A stretch of 64,000 nucleotides of DNA from Phlebopus portentosus (lineage: Eukaryota; Basidiomycota; Agaricomycetes; Boletales; Boletinellaceae): NCBI GenBank assembly GCA_037892935.1, contig JAYXKI010000010.1:124001-188000 (forward strand), in the 5' to 3' direction. Within the stretch, counting starts at the first letter, position 1. Each line of letters starts with the position of its first letter. Positions 24,408 to 36,200 of this stretch are shown here, one piece after another. A program made the position numbers and the translations under genes. Under the pieces are notes generated by a model. The model ran no database searches. It saw only the letters and a list, made by a program, of their open reading frames with translations, and had not been told where the DNA came from.

Positions 24408-25790
24408 TGTCGAACCAACATCCGAGAAGGACATTATCGAGACGCAGATTCAGTGCTATGCTGCGCACCGAGCATGTAAGCGTTCGTAATCCTGCGTTTC
24501 AGCTGACCGCAGCACTGGCAGACCAGACCAGGAGCTCGCAGTCGGTGCTGCGTGAATGATCGACGTCCAGTCGCCGATCGGCCCGTGCCTCATAGTCTTT
24601 TATCAGCTTTCTCACGACACCAGCACGCCAGCGGCCAGCCTGGGACAACCGTCCATTGGGCAAGGCAAATCTGTCCGAATTCACTCGTCTTCCAACTAAT
24701 GCCTTTCCAGTGAATCTTTGGGATATTTTATCTTATGGCTATGACTGCGGACCAAAACCTTGTCTTGAATTTATAGTCGTTTGTATGCGTATATCAGGAA
24801 TAAGATGTCTTCCGAGTCCTTGTAAAGGAAACATTAATCCAAAGTACTTAACGCAAGGCAAGATACAGTAGATGTTGGTGATCAAAGTAGCTGATAGAAT
24901 CTGCGTAATTGGGTTTTACGACTCGATCGTGTGGTATACATACACCAGATAAGGACAGGTCACTTAGCTCTGACAGTTTCCATAGATCTACAGGAACTCA
25001 TATCTGTGTCGAAGTTCTGGCCTTACGTCATCATGGGCACGACTGTGGGTTCATTCACATTCAACATATGCATCTCTTCGTTTGTATAGTTCAATCATAC
25101 ACGCCGATGCATTTACAGCAATGCATTGGAAATCGTGTCAATAGTAAAAAAAATAAATTGGTCCATCTTCCGCAAAAGGTCGAGGAACGAGAAAGCAAGG
25201 GCCGGAACATTCATCGACGCTTAATTCTAAGTAACAACAGAAGAGTAGCACTGCAATTCACACGACAAGAAGTCTGCACCTAGATCTTCTCTTCACAATA
25301 GATCACAGTAACTCCGAAAAAACACTACCGATGGTGTCTATGCCATAGCCTGATGTCTGATGCAGCTCTCCATGATGCATCGAAGCCGCCAAATCACTAT
25401 AATGCTCAGAAGCGAGGCCGCAATCGGAAGCAGACGCTAAAAGGATCCACGACCGGAAGGTGTTATTGTCGATCATCAGTGGCAGTGCACCAACCTTCTG
25501 GGACTCGGATTTTCAACTTGAACTCTACTAGTACGTACAATCGTTTGCTCCTGCTCCGTATCGGTGTTGCACATCTCTCTTCTTGGAACGTGCTTACTTT
25601 CATTATCTGAATAAATATTCTTGACATCTGAATACTTGCGAAAAAGCCGCAAAAATGCTTTGTAGCTGGCATTCAGATATCGACTGCCTCCCTAAAACGC
25701 GTGTGTTGCGTTTGTTGCGTTCACTCGATACAACAAAACAATCGAGTGGCAGCAAGTCACGACCGCGTTTCGTACTCCGACAGACAGCAG
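24408..25790. other. Spacer between divergent ZZ gene and copy B
   Basis: About 1.4 kb with no supportable gene. Open frames here (for example 24909-25283) have no domain, no splice support and unnatural composition. The left part must carry the promoter of the ZZ gene. Confidence -1.
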
Positions 25791-25800
25791 TATAAATCTC
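25791..25800 (+). promoter_or_regulatory. TATA box of membrane-protein copy B
   Basis: TATAAATCTC 72 nt before the ATG at 25863. Sequence and spacing are the same as at copy A (17111-17120). Confidence -1.
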
Positions 25801-25862
25801 CCCGGTTTTTCCCCAGTCTCCTCCTCACTACTTGATCTCCCTCTTTGTGCACCCGCGCAAAG

Positions 25863-28800
25863 ATGATCTGGTTCGCGCCCGTGTTCGTCTTTCTAGCGCA
25901 GGCGCTAGTCTTATTTAACGCGAACATTTGCAGTACCCTTGACCTTGCCACCACCCAGACATTTCTCCCGCGTCTTCGACTTGCTTCGGTCCATCTCCAC
26001 GACCTCATCTGCTCCTCCTCTTCCGAGCCTGAGGACATCATATATGCTCCCGCTACTTCCGAACCTGTATCCTGGTCTCCCCATGTCTCTGAGCTTGTGA
26101 CGCTTCCGGCTTCTGAGCCTGTGGTGTGCTCTCACCCTGCTTCTGAGCCTGTAGCTCCGGTCATAGTCGTCCCTTCGCCTTCCCGTACTGTCTCGTGCTT
26201 CGTCGGTAAGGACGCATGCGTTCTTTATTCCGGCTACATGCCCTACTCTGATGGTCCAACTCCTTTGTCGAGTCTACAAACCGAGTTCTCCGCCGACGTC
26301 GATGACCATGATCCGGTTGCCGCTGCCCCAGCACCAAAGGCTTTGAGTGCAGACACGTTCAAGGCACAACGCCCGCAGCCTATCGATCTAACAGTCTATA
26401 TAGGTCTCGCAATCTGTTGCTTCACTGCATTACTCGGCTCTCTCATCATTCTCTCTCGGGTCAAGTCTGCGTACGCAAAGGAAACGCCCCAAATCAGATC
26501 CCGGAGGCCGTCGTATTCATCGAATACAGGTACCGTACTAGATGATGGAAGCAGAAGTCTCTCCTTTTTTGTCTCTGTTGAGCCTACGGTATGACTTGTC
26601 TTGACTGTTGAGTACTCCGATTTTATACTGATCATATGCAGACTCAGTTTCCGTACACCGATATGATATACGAACAAGCAATTGCATCGGCACTCGCTGT
26701 GCTGACCTCCACTATTTCTCACGAAGACAACGATGATGCATTTCACGGCACTGTTGCTCTTGTAAGGCTCGAGTTATTTCCTTGTCAATGTCGAAGCTGA
26801 CTATTCTTTGCTATTAAGGAGATGGAAAGCAGCTGTGAAGGCCATTTCGCGTCCGTGAAGAGGGGAAACGCCTCCGTTAATGTAAGCGGAATGCTTGTTT
26901 CCGAGGATTCTTATCTGACATTTACTATGTATAGACTCCGCTTTACTCGTCCGATGGCCTCCCGCACGAACAACATCCTGCTAATCTCACGGTCGTCGAG
27001 GACGCTCACTCGGTATCACTCGGTATCGGTATCCACACTTCTTGCACCATGTCTGACAAGGACGTCGACGATTTTTATGGTTCTTCCTCGAAGAAGTCAG
27101 CAACAACGTCTAACGGCGAGTCCAAGGTGACACTGACTTTCTTCTCATCATCTCCCATCGTCCAACGCTGATCATGGAAACGCTTGCTAAATTTAGCCTG
27201 GTTACGAGAGTCCCGTTCATACTCTGGCAGATATACCTGCAGCTGGTACCGTCCCGTCTATCGACCCAGCACTCGTACCCCTACCTATCGAGGATGACGA
27301 ACTGAACTGCGGAAATGAAACCACTTCGCTGCCTGCACTCGTTGAGAATTCTGGCTTGTCCGATTTGGCTGGTTTAGCGTCCGTCACGGTTTCTTCGAAG
27401 GATGGTGTAGGTTGCCTTTCGGTATGTACACTAATCTAGTCCTTGGGATGACCAAGCCTCATTCTTCTATTCCCTCCCTTAGGCCACAGTTAACGTCAAG
27501 CAGGATGCATCGCATATGAAGATCACATTCCCAATCGACCCGGCCTCCGTTCCGCTTCCCGAGCCTCTTGACGATGAGCTCGCCGAAGCCCTGGACAGTC
27601 CGCACTCAGACGCCGAATCCGGACTCAACGCAAAAGGTTCAGCGTCTGAGGTCTTCATTATACCCAATAGCGTCAGCGACGTGAATGAAACGTCTGCCAT
27701 CTCGACTGTCCCAGATACCGGTCTTTCGTCTCGCGTGTTTAGTCCATCCGCAGCATTCAAAGAGCATGAACATGCGCTCGATCCCACCCTGATCCCCTTA
27801 CCAGAGCCGTCAGTGGACGAGTTGGGGATTGATCCAGTAGATGTTCCTCTTCCGGAGGACGATTCGGGCCTCGATGTAAGTGACGTTTTATCAGTGTTTC
27901 TTAATGAGTTTGACTGAATGACTTCGCTCTGTTTAATTCGGTGACACAGTTCACATTCGATTCGAATGTCTATTATTCTTCAACTGCTATTCACATCGCT
28001 GGAACGTCTGCCTCCCTTGACAAAGATGAAGATGAATATCTTCCGTATGCGGCATCAGTTCCCCTACCGGAGCCAACCGTGGACGAGTCGGAAATCGGCC
28101 ATTCGGGCCTTTCCCCTCTGAAGGACGAATCGGACACCGTAAGCTCTGATTGAGGAATGTTTAGTGAAGAGACTGACCACCTTCTGATTTCTAGATTGTA
28201 CGCGGCATATATGACTCCGGAACCCCTGTCATAACTATGCCTAGCGAGGCCTCCACTGTTTTGACGATTGATGTGGTCGACGCAGCTGGGACGGAAGGCC
28301 CGAGAAATGATGAAGAGAGAAGGGAGGACTTGACGGCGCTTGTTCCCGAAAGTTCGCTGCTCACTGATACTCCCTCCCGTAAGTTTGAAGAGGACGAACG
28401 CATCGTCGTGCCTTTAGGGACGAGCGCGAGTATCTGGGCTCGTGCGGATGATTCATTCGAGCGGTCCGAGGACAGCTTCAGAGTAAATCTTATTCTTGTG
28501 TATTTCATGATGCATTCTGATTCCGTCTTCGATATGGGATTAATAGTCTATCAAAATGACTTCGCGAGAAGATCAGGACGATCCGTTCAAGATGTCAGCT
28601 CATGATTCGAATTACGTGAGTGTTCCTTACGTTCCTACGATTGAACCAGCAGAGTTTGATTTTATTATATTTGTAGTCAATGCACAGTTCTCGTTCTGGT
28701 GACCCTCTCAGTACAGGGACGCCAAGGAGACAAGTTAAGCCATCCCGCCTTTTCAACCTTGCCATGAATCGCTCCGTAGAGAACAGCAAAAAGGAAGTAT

Positions 28801-29616
28801 CGAGTCCTCTCAGTAAGTCTCCATAAGGAATTAAAAATAACGCAAAGGGAATTGACTTGTTTTCTCGTGTTAGAACCTACTACCTTGAGAAACGCCATCT
28901 CTGGGGACTCAATGGTTGTTCCGTCTCAGTCAACCTCATGTATGTTCCAGATGACTCGAATGTAACGCGACAAGAATTGATTATGTTTCTACCAGTAGCG
29001 GCAACTACTCCTTTGCGTTCTCGGTGGACTCCGAGAAAAGTTGACGAGAATGTGAACTCAGCTTCGCGTAAGTCCTCAAAGATCATCCATGGCGCGATGG
29101 AGACTGACTACTTTCATCCTGCTAGCGCAACCTACGTGGTCGCGAAGCGCTTATGTTCGTGATTCACCGAGAGACATTCGTGAGGTGAAACTAACAAACA
29201 CAGGTAAGTTCTTGAGTCCTCAATGTAACAAGACGGACATTGACTACTCTTGTCTTATAAATTGAAGCTACTCCCTCCAAGCGCATTACTCCTCGCGATT
29301 CACACAGAGGTATTGATAATGACAGCCAATCCAGTCGCAGTAAGTTCAGAGTACTTGTAGCTGGAGTACGCCATGATGGTTATTGAGCAATTCTGTCTTA
29401 CAGAAAAAAATGCTCGAGGGAAGCGTGACACTGCCCGCGGCTCTCCGGGAGGTACACGTAACGCTCACCAGTCTACCCCATGTACGTTCTCTGAATGCCT
29501 CAAGGGTATTGTAATGTAAATTGACTGGTCTGAATCCAACAGCGAACCAGTCTCGCTCACAGCCTACTCGCGCTTCTGGGTCTTCGAAGCGATTCCCGAC
29601 TTTCATAAACATGTAA
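25863..29616 (+). CDS. PLPEPxxDEL-repeat single-pass membrane protein, copy B (intact)
   Basis: Function unknown; no family recognised. Sixteen exons join in frame (25863-26588, 26642-26761, 26819-26881, 26935-27126, 27197-27421, 27483-27875, 27950-28138, 28195-28482, 28547-28615, 28677-28812, 28874-28939, 28996-29067, 29126-29203, 29268-29339, 29404-29481, 29543-29616) for 946 residues. Seen: N-terminal signal or anchor (MIWFAPVFVFLAQALVLF), a Pro/Ser-rich region with SEPV repeats, one transmembrane helix (VYIGLAICCFTALLGSLIIL), then a long acidic tail with PLPIEDDEL, PLPEPLDDEL, PLPEPSVDEL and PLPEPTVDES, and a basic Ser/Arg/Thr-rich C terminus. Likely topology: short lumenal or outer part, long cytosolic tail. 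The second half consists of tiny 66-78-nt exons. The ATG follows the leader shared with copy A. Confidence in the model is good, in function nil. Confidence -1.
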
Positions 29617-31402
29617 TTGCCGGATTGTCGCGTTTTTGGTCACTGTATATATCGTGCTGAAGTAGTCTTATTAGACACGAGTCAAAGGGCCCATGACCCG
29701 GGTCTGATTAGACTGAGTCAGCACGATGTATAGAGGTGACCGCGATAGGAAGAAACTCCATCAAGCTTCCACGTCTCTGTGTCTCTTGTCTTGATTCCGG
29801 ACTGCTTGTCTCTATCTCTGGTCTCGTATCACCCTGGATCTTTACCCTCCGTATCACGGCTTGGACTATATTCCTTTTCTTACGCTATATATTCTAGCTA
29901 TTATCTACCGCACCGTCTATTTTCCCATCATCACTTTCTATCTCTTTATCTTTCCCTCTATGCAGGACATTGTTAGTACAAATCCTCCGTCATTCTTTCG
30001 ATATATAATACTTCAGTGATCATTTCTTTTGTTACCGCATCCTCCTGCCTTTCTACTTGGTTCTTGCCTCCCATCTCAACTATACGCCGTTTCATCGCCC
30101 TTGGGCTCATGCGTTCCATTTTCTCATCATTATTCTCTACTTCTTTATCTTTCCTTCTATTCGAGACATTATCGGAACAGAACCTCCATCACTCTTTCGT
30201 GATAATACTTCGCCGATCGTTTCTTTTGTTACCACATCCTCCTTTCCATTTGGTCCTTGCCTGCCTATCTCTACAAATCATTCCATCACCTCTGGGCTCG
30301 CGCCTTTCATTCTCTCATAATTATTCTCTATTTATTTATCTTTCCTTCTATGTGCTTACTAGCATAGAACATCTATCATTCTTCCCGTTTAATATCTCTT
30401 CGATTGTTTCTCTTGTTTCCACTCTTTGCGTCTTTCAAACTGCCCGTCTCTATGTCTGGTTTCGTCTTATTCAGGCTCTTTACTCTGCGTATTGCGGCTT
30501 GGACCGTCTTCCTTTTTCTTGTGCTTTATATACTAGCGATTATCTTTCGTACCCTCCATTTTCTCATCGTTAATCTCTATCTCTATATCTTTCCATCCAT
30601 CCATTTTCTCATCTTTAATCTCTACGTCTATATATTTCCATCCATCCAAGACAATACTAGTACAGAATACCTCACCCTATCATTTACTACTAGTATATAT
30701 TACTCCATTGATTGTTTCTTTTGTTTCCACGTCTTAGCATCTTTTTTTTTTGGTTTCCTCCTGCCCGACTCTCTGTAGTTTAGTCTCTTCGCTCACTCAG
30801 CCTCATTTCATATTCACCGCGTTCATAGAGTTTCTCTATTAGGTGTATCCAGCTCAAAAATCGTCTTCCCACGTTATCTAGACAAGCTAAATACAGATCG
30901 TCTTTACATTTGATTGATCCAGATTTATATGTCACACTCCTCATATTAAATTATGTCTAATCCCAGAAGATATTGCAAAAGCTAAGTGATTAAGTATTGT
31001 CTTCATCTGGATCTAAGTATTGTGAGAGAACTTCGTGTGACCTTGCATTATGTGATATTACCATTAATATTTTGACCTGACATTGGGTATGTCAAGAAGT
31101 CCAAATGAATCTGGTAGTACATATTGTAAGGGGATCTAAGACATCTCATAAACCAAATGTTAAGGCATCTAATCAACCTGGAGTCATGTAGTATGGACAT
31201 TGAAGATTTATTGATTCAATTAAAATATTCGCTCGAAATTTACTTAAACTTCTATATTTGGGGTGTATATACAACAAGGGCAAATAACGCGAACAAAAAT
31301 AGAATGACATCAAAGAAAGCGAGCATGTCATGTCGCATTTCACCTCGCATTAATTTTCACGCAGTCCCGCCATCGTCGTCTCGTCTCTAACAGACGCCCA
31401 GC
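29617..31402. other. Gene-free region with pyrimidine-rich repeats, then A/T-rich spacer
   Basis: No supported gene. The first 1.1 kb is dominated by the repeat block described at 29780-30780, whose open frames are by-products of the C/T-rich composition. The rest to 31402 is A/T-rich and includes the upstream region of the next gene. Confidence -1.
29780..30780 (+). repeat. Degenerate tandem repeat, roughly 200-bp units, C/T-rich
   Basis: Four or five diverged units follow one another. Each has the same order of landmarks: a 'ttggttcttgcc'-like start, 'cattttctcatc', 'tctttatctttcc', 'gacatt...acagaacctcc', 'catcactctttcg', then 'tcgtttcttttgttaccac'. Examples begin near 29830, 30045, 30235 and 30425. 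Within the last unit a shorter piece ('ccatccattttctcatc') is doubled. It lies just past the 3' end of copy B; copy A also has a C/T-rich tract past its end on its coding strand. Confidence -1.
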
Positions 31403-33107
31403 ATGCCCAAGAACGCTTCCCAGGCTTTGGTGCGCACGTTACACGAAAATTCATCAAGAAATGGTGGAAAGGATCGAGATGGGGGCACAGAACGCGTCGA
31501 GACGCGCTCTGTAGCAGTACTGCGCGCCCCCGTCTCGTCCTCTCCTTGCTCTATTGTGCTGCCAGACACCCCGACCGAGTCCGACACGGCATTGTCAGCT
31601 GTTCAGGAGCAAATCCGGCAGTTACAAGAAGAATTGATCAGTGAAAAGCGGAATCGAGAAGAGGATCAAAAAAAGCTTACCTTGCTCGAACAGCGCGTCG
31701 AGGGGCTTGGAGAGGATGCAGATGACGAAGGGGATGGTGGGAGGAGAGCCAGGAAGAGAAGGAAGAAAGCAGGAAGGAAGTCAACACGCCATTTGATTCT
31801 GATGAAGAAGGGAGTGGAACTCACCAGTGCCGAAAAACAGACAAAAAAGAGACTGAGAGTAAGTCATTCGTCAAGCTTTTGTAGAATGCTGCATACTAAA
31901 ATCATCGAGAATGCCATTATATATGAGCTGCATGAGCAAAGTGGAATCAAGAATAAGAAAAATGCGGCCCTACCTTCTCCCGAGAATGCTGGTGAGCAAG
32001 TTGTCAACGGCAAGAAGATTCTTGTGCCGGACTTGAGCGAATCAGTCGAGCATTTTGCGAACGAACTGCTCATCGAGCAGGCCGTTCATATTGTGGACAA
32101 CGATCAAGAGGTGAGCAAAAAATGGTATATCTGATACATATATGCGCTAAAAAACTTACCAAAAGAAATCGGAAACGCGTGTCGTAACGGACGACATCGT
32201 TCAGTACTCCCGAGACGATCTCAGGGAGTTCGCAAAGGCTCAACTACGCAAGTGGCGACGTCAGTTCAAGATCAATACGAACCCCTATGAGAAGAAGAAA
32301 CACGACCTGCGGAATTTGAGAAACACTCGAAGACAGCGAAGGAGCCAGGTGCGTACCGTCTCTGTTTATTAGTCTCAGATCGACATCAGGTTTGCTCTCG
32401 TGTATCTCTGCATCATCCATCTTTTATTCTGACTTATGGATGTTCGCAATACTTACCATTATACTTATAGCTCAAGGAGGATCGACTCAAGGTAGCTAAG
32501 GCGTACAAGCGCAAGTTTGGCGCTAGTCCAACGTGCTTGCTCAAGACGGACTATATGTCAGAGTATGTCAGCCAGAAGGACGATGGTAACGAACAGGAGA
32601 AGGAAGACTATAAGAAAAAACTTCAGCAGGCAGCAAGACTCACCGAGGCTCAGATTCATGCTAAGGTACCGGTGTGGGAGAGGCGGCAACCTCTGTTTCG
32701 ATCATCTGAGGTACAGTTCGAATATAAACTGAAAATGTTTTTGAAACACTTACACATTCGTTTTAAAGCTGAATAAAGTCTATGGGGAACTTGATAAGCT
32801 CATCGAAGAAAGGCTGGCGAAAAAGAAAAAGGCTCACATTCGAGTTCCTCGTGTCTGTTTTAACGATGTATTTGTGGACGTCCCTCCAGTCAAGATTTAC
32901 CCTTTTATGATAGACGAGATGTGGTACGAGGACCACGTCCGTAATACCTCCTTCGAGGTCCAGCTCCAACAATATGCGCGCGACCCTGCGGGATTCGGTT
33001 CACGAAAAGATGAAATAGTACTCACGAATCTCAATGAAGCGACTCCAGACTCGGACGCTGAGACATCCTCGGATGATAGCTCGAACACTGATGGATCGGA
33101 GGCGTAA
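31403..33107 (+). CDS. Hypothetical coiled-coil/basic protein, probable transposon partner gene
   Basis: Four exons (31403-32110, 32166-32348, 32471-32710, 32769-33107) give 489 residues. I recognise no domain. Visible: a predicted coiled coil (SAVQEQIRQLQEELISEKRN), a basic stretch (RRARKRRKKAGRK) that would serve as nuclear signal or DNA contact, a second Lys/Arg-rich helical part around exons 2-3, and an acidic Ser/Asp C terminus (SDAETSSDDSSNTDG). It runs convergent to the Tnp2 transposase with only about 0.2 kb between the ends, an arrangement expected for the second gene of a CACTA-type element. That assignment is inference from position and composition, not from homology I can prove. 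It could also be a host gene beside the insertion. Confidence -1.
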
Positions 33108-33290
33108 TGTCTCTCGTGGAGAAGACATGGATGGGTATGTGGGTATTCAATCGATCTTGCTGCCCAATCTCGGGTCAACGAAATATTTATTCTTGATGGA
33201 CTCAAGTTAGTTGCGTCAAATGCAATAGAAATGTATTCTTACCGCTACTGTATCGAGTAATACAGGGATTGAAGATAAAAACGTCAGTAC

Positions 33291-36200
33291 TCATATAACT
33301 TGTACGTCCTGAAAGAAAAAGTATGAATTTAAGAGAGACGAAAAAAGAGAAAACAAATAACAAACCTTCGAAAGACCTATGGTCGCCCAGACAAGCTCAC
33401 CATCGCCTTCTTCAACTTCGGGCTCTTGCTCGTCTTCTCCGCCCGCTTGTTCATCGTTGACTTTCGTGTTTTCCTCGTCTTCCTCGTCTTCCTCGTTTTC
33501 CTCGTCTTCCTTATCTTCCTCATTCTCTGATGCTGGAGGTGGATCGCGGAGGAGCGCTCGGGGTAAGTTCACTGTGACTCGGCAGGCTTGAGACTTGACG
33601 AGGGAGGGAGGGATGATCGCTGGTGGCCCTTCGTCTGTAAGAAACGTATTGAACTCCCAAAACTTCACCTCGAGTTCTGGACTGTGAATCAAAATGTTAG
33701 ACCATAATATTTCGTCCTCATGACCTTCATCGATCACTTTCATAGTCTCGATCGCTCGACTGACGCAATCTGTAATGTGCCACTTACTATGGATCCCAGT
33801 CGCTCGTATCGATGTCCAAACGTGATCGGAACCATCTCACATGCAAGAAAATTCGTGGCCCTGGGACGTGTTGCTGCTTGTGAGAGAACACCGAGATTAC
33901 CTGGCCAACGAAGAGTTCCCCACCGAACTCCATTTGTATAATGGAGTTCGGTGCCTTCGTTGCCCTGGAACTCGGTACTATTCGCCGACCCTGGAGGATA
34001 AGGTGCGAAAAAAAATCAGCCTTTATGTTCAAAATATTAATTCCCGGTACAAAAGCCGAGGTTCGCGAAACGACATCCGCTTGAGGTTCGGTACGACTAT
34101 AGTACATGAGTAGGCCATTTTGAAGTTCATCTTCGATTCGCTTTGTATTGGATGCCGCACTTAGAGAGATAGTTTTATTATCTGTACGGCAAAGCTCTTG
34201 TGAAATTCTAAGAATGTAAGCTGTTGAGTCAAATACTCACAATCCTCGGAGATCTCGTCTATTTCCTGAACCATGGCGGCCATGGATGCCACTGTCCCTC
34301 GAGGTGCTTCATTCTCACGGACCAGAGCTCTTGAGGCAAAGGATAACACATCATCATCAGATGTCTGCTTCGCAAGATTTCGCAGCTGTAGGGCAGCATG
34401 GAGGTGTTCAGAGAAGGTCCAGGGCAGCACGGTGCAGCTTTACTCACCTTTTCCCGAAGCTTGACGTCTCGAGTGAATCCTCGAAAGAAAGACACCTCGA
34501 TTTCACCACCACTGTGATTATTTGTCTTGATGCTCTTCAAGAGTTTGTTGAGTCGTTCGCCGGTAAAAGTCCAGAAGCCGTAGACCGGACCGTATGAACG
34601 AATTTGATCGAATATATGCGTGATATAATGGTGGTTCGGCTTCACGCAATCTTTATGTATCTAGAAAGGAATTATTGAATCACGTACCAGTATTTTGAAG
34701 CGCGAATCTTAACGTACCTTTAAAAAACCTTGAAGATATTCCTGCAAAAGATTCTCGGCGCGAGTCAGGTCGGCATACCTTACAGAACGACCCAGAATAA
34801 TTTTCAGGGCCGTTGCGAGCTTCAAGAAGTTTCTCGCGTCGTTTTCATGCATTCGTTGAGGTTGGGGTCGGTTTTTTTGCGTCTGATCGTCTGCAGTAGC
34901 TGTGCCATTCGCGATGCGCTGGAGGCGTTGCGCCTCCAGCGTTTCCCATCTCTGGTTTCGTTTCCGAAACTCTTCTTGGTCGATTGGGAACCATTCCCTC
35001 CAAATAAGAGGTATCTGAGCAAGAAAATCGTAAGATAAGTGAAGATAAGTAATTAAATATCTGGAGCCTCGAACTTACGATCAGCGGGCAATACACAAGC
35101 ACAAGTGCTTTGTATTCGTCTGCGGAGAGAGAACCTCCGGCTGGATAACCAACCTGGCGAGGAAGTCGACCGACCCAGGAAGGCATTTCGAACTGGACGG
35201 CACGATCTCATAAAGATCGCAAAGCGTATCAAGCTTCGACGTACCTTGCGCAAGTATGTATGAATGTGATCAAGTTCACGCCGCTTCTTTGCGGTTCTCC
35301 GGCGAAGGACGTTCTTACGGATCCATGCGTCCATCCAGAGTGTTCGACAGATACCTATAGGAGGAACATTCGCATACAGGACACCAAGATGAATGTTGGT
35401 CATTGTAAATGAGCACTCACCAAGTAAGATATTGTGCATCGGGTCAATTACGCCCATGACTATCGGATCGAAGTACGGGAGACGTGTTGACTCCGCGTAT
35501 CGAACACCAGTCCTTTTGAAGAGTACCTCACGGTCCGCCGGACTTGCGTCTCGGTACTCATTGGAGTACGTTCGATGTTCTTCAGCTGTTCTCGGCTCAA
35601 ATTCTAGTAGATTGGATCAGTATAAGATCGGCAAAGAGAAGGCGAATATAACGCGATGAACACAACTCACCTTTCGTCATCCCTCTCTCAGTCCTCAACT
35701 CATCGCGCTTTGCTTTGCACATTGTGCAAAAAGCAAGCTTGTGAGCATGATCTGCATGTCCATCGACACGACAGAGTGCCGGGTGGTCGCAGCATTTCAT
35801 GATGCACACCACCCGGCAACGACGACCTGAAAATCATGAGAAATGAGGTAAAGAATAACATAAATTACTCACCTTGGGGGCAGGAGGACGTAGGAGCAAT
35901 GAAACCGTTTTGATACAAATCCAATTTTTCATCTGTGTCGATTCGGAGGGCGTGCTGAAGCTCATCGCCTGTTGCTTCGTGCGGACCGGGTATAATGCCA
36001 CTCAGAAGGAGGTTGCGAGGGTGATATCTGCGCATCGATAAACAGTGCATTGCATTATAGGTATAATGTTCTAGAGATTAGATTCAAGACTGAAGGACGC
36101 ACTTCAAATACATCGGGAGATTTGCGATGCAATGCGAGAGGACTCCAGAACTGTATGTAGGTCCATTCCTGCCACGCTCGCCACCAAACCTAGACGCATA

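Noticed and set aside
30016..30778. Hydrophobic frames resembling membrane proteins
   Set aside because: Arise from T/C-rich tandem repeats; several frames are open at the same time and the units are degenerate.
31859..31884. Possible 26-nt intron GTAAGT...TGTAG in the plus-strand transposon gene
   Set aside because: The open frame continues without a stop through this stretch and removal would shift the frame.
33925..33955. Perfect short hairpin (CCGAACTCCAT...ATGGAGTTCGG)
   Set aside because: Inside the coding part of the Tnp2 gene, only 11-bp arms; nothing to support a regulatory role.
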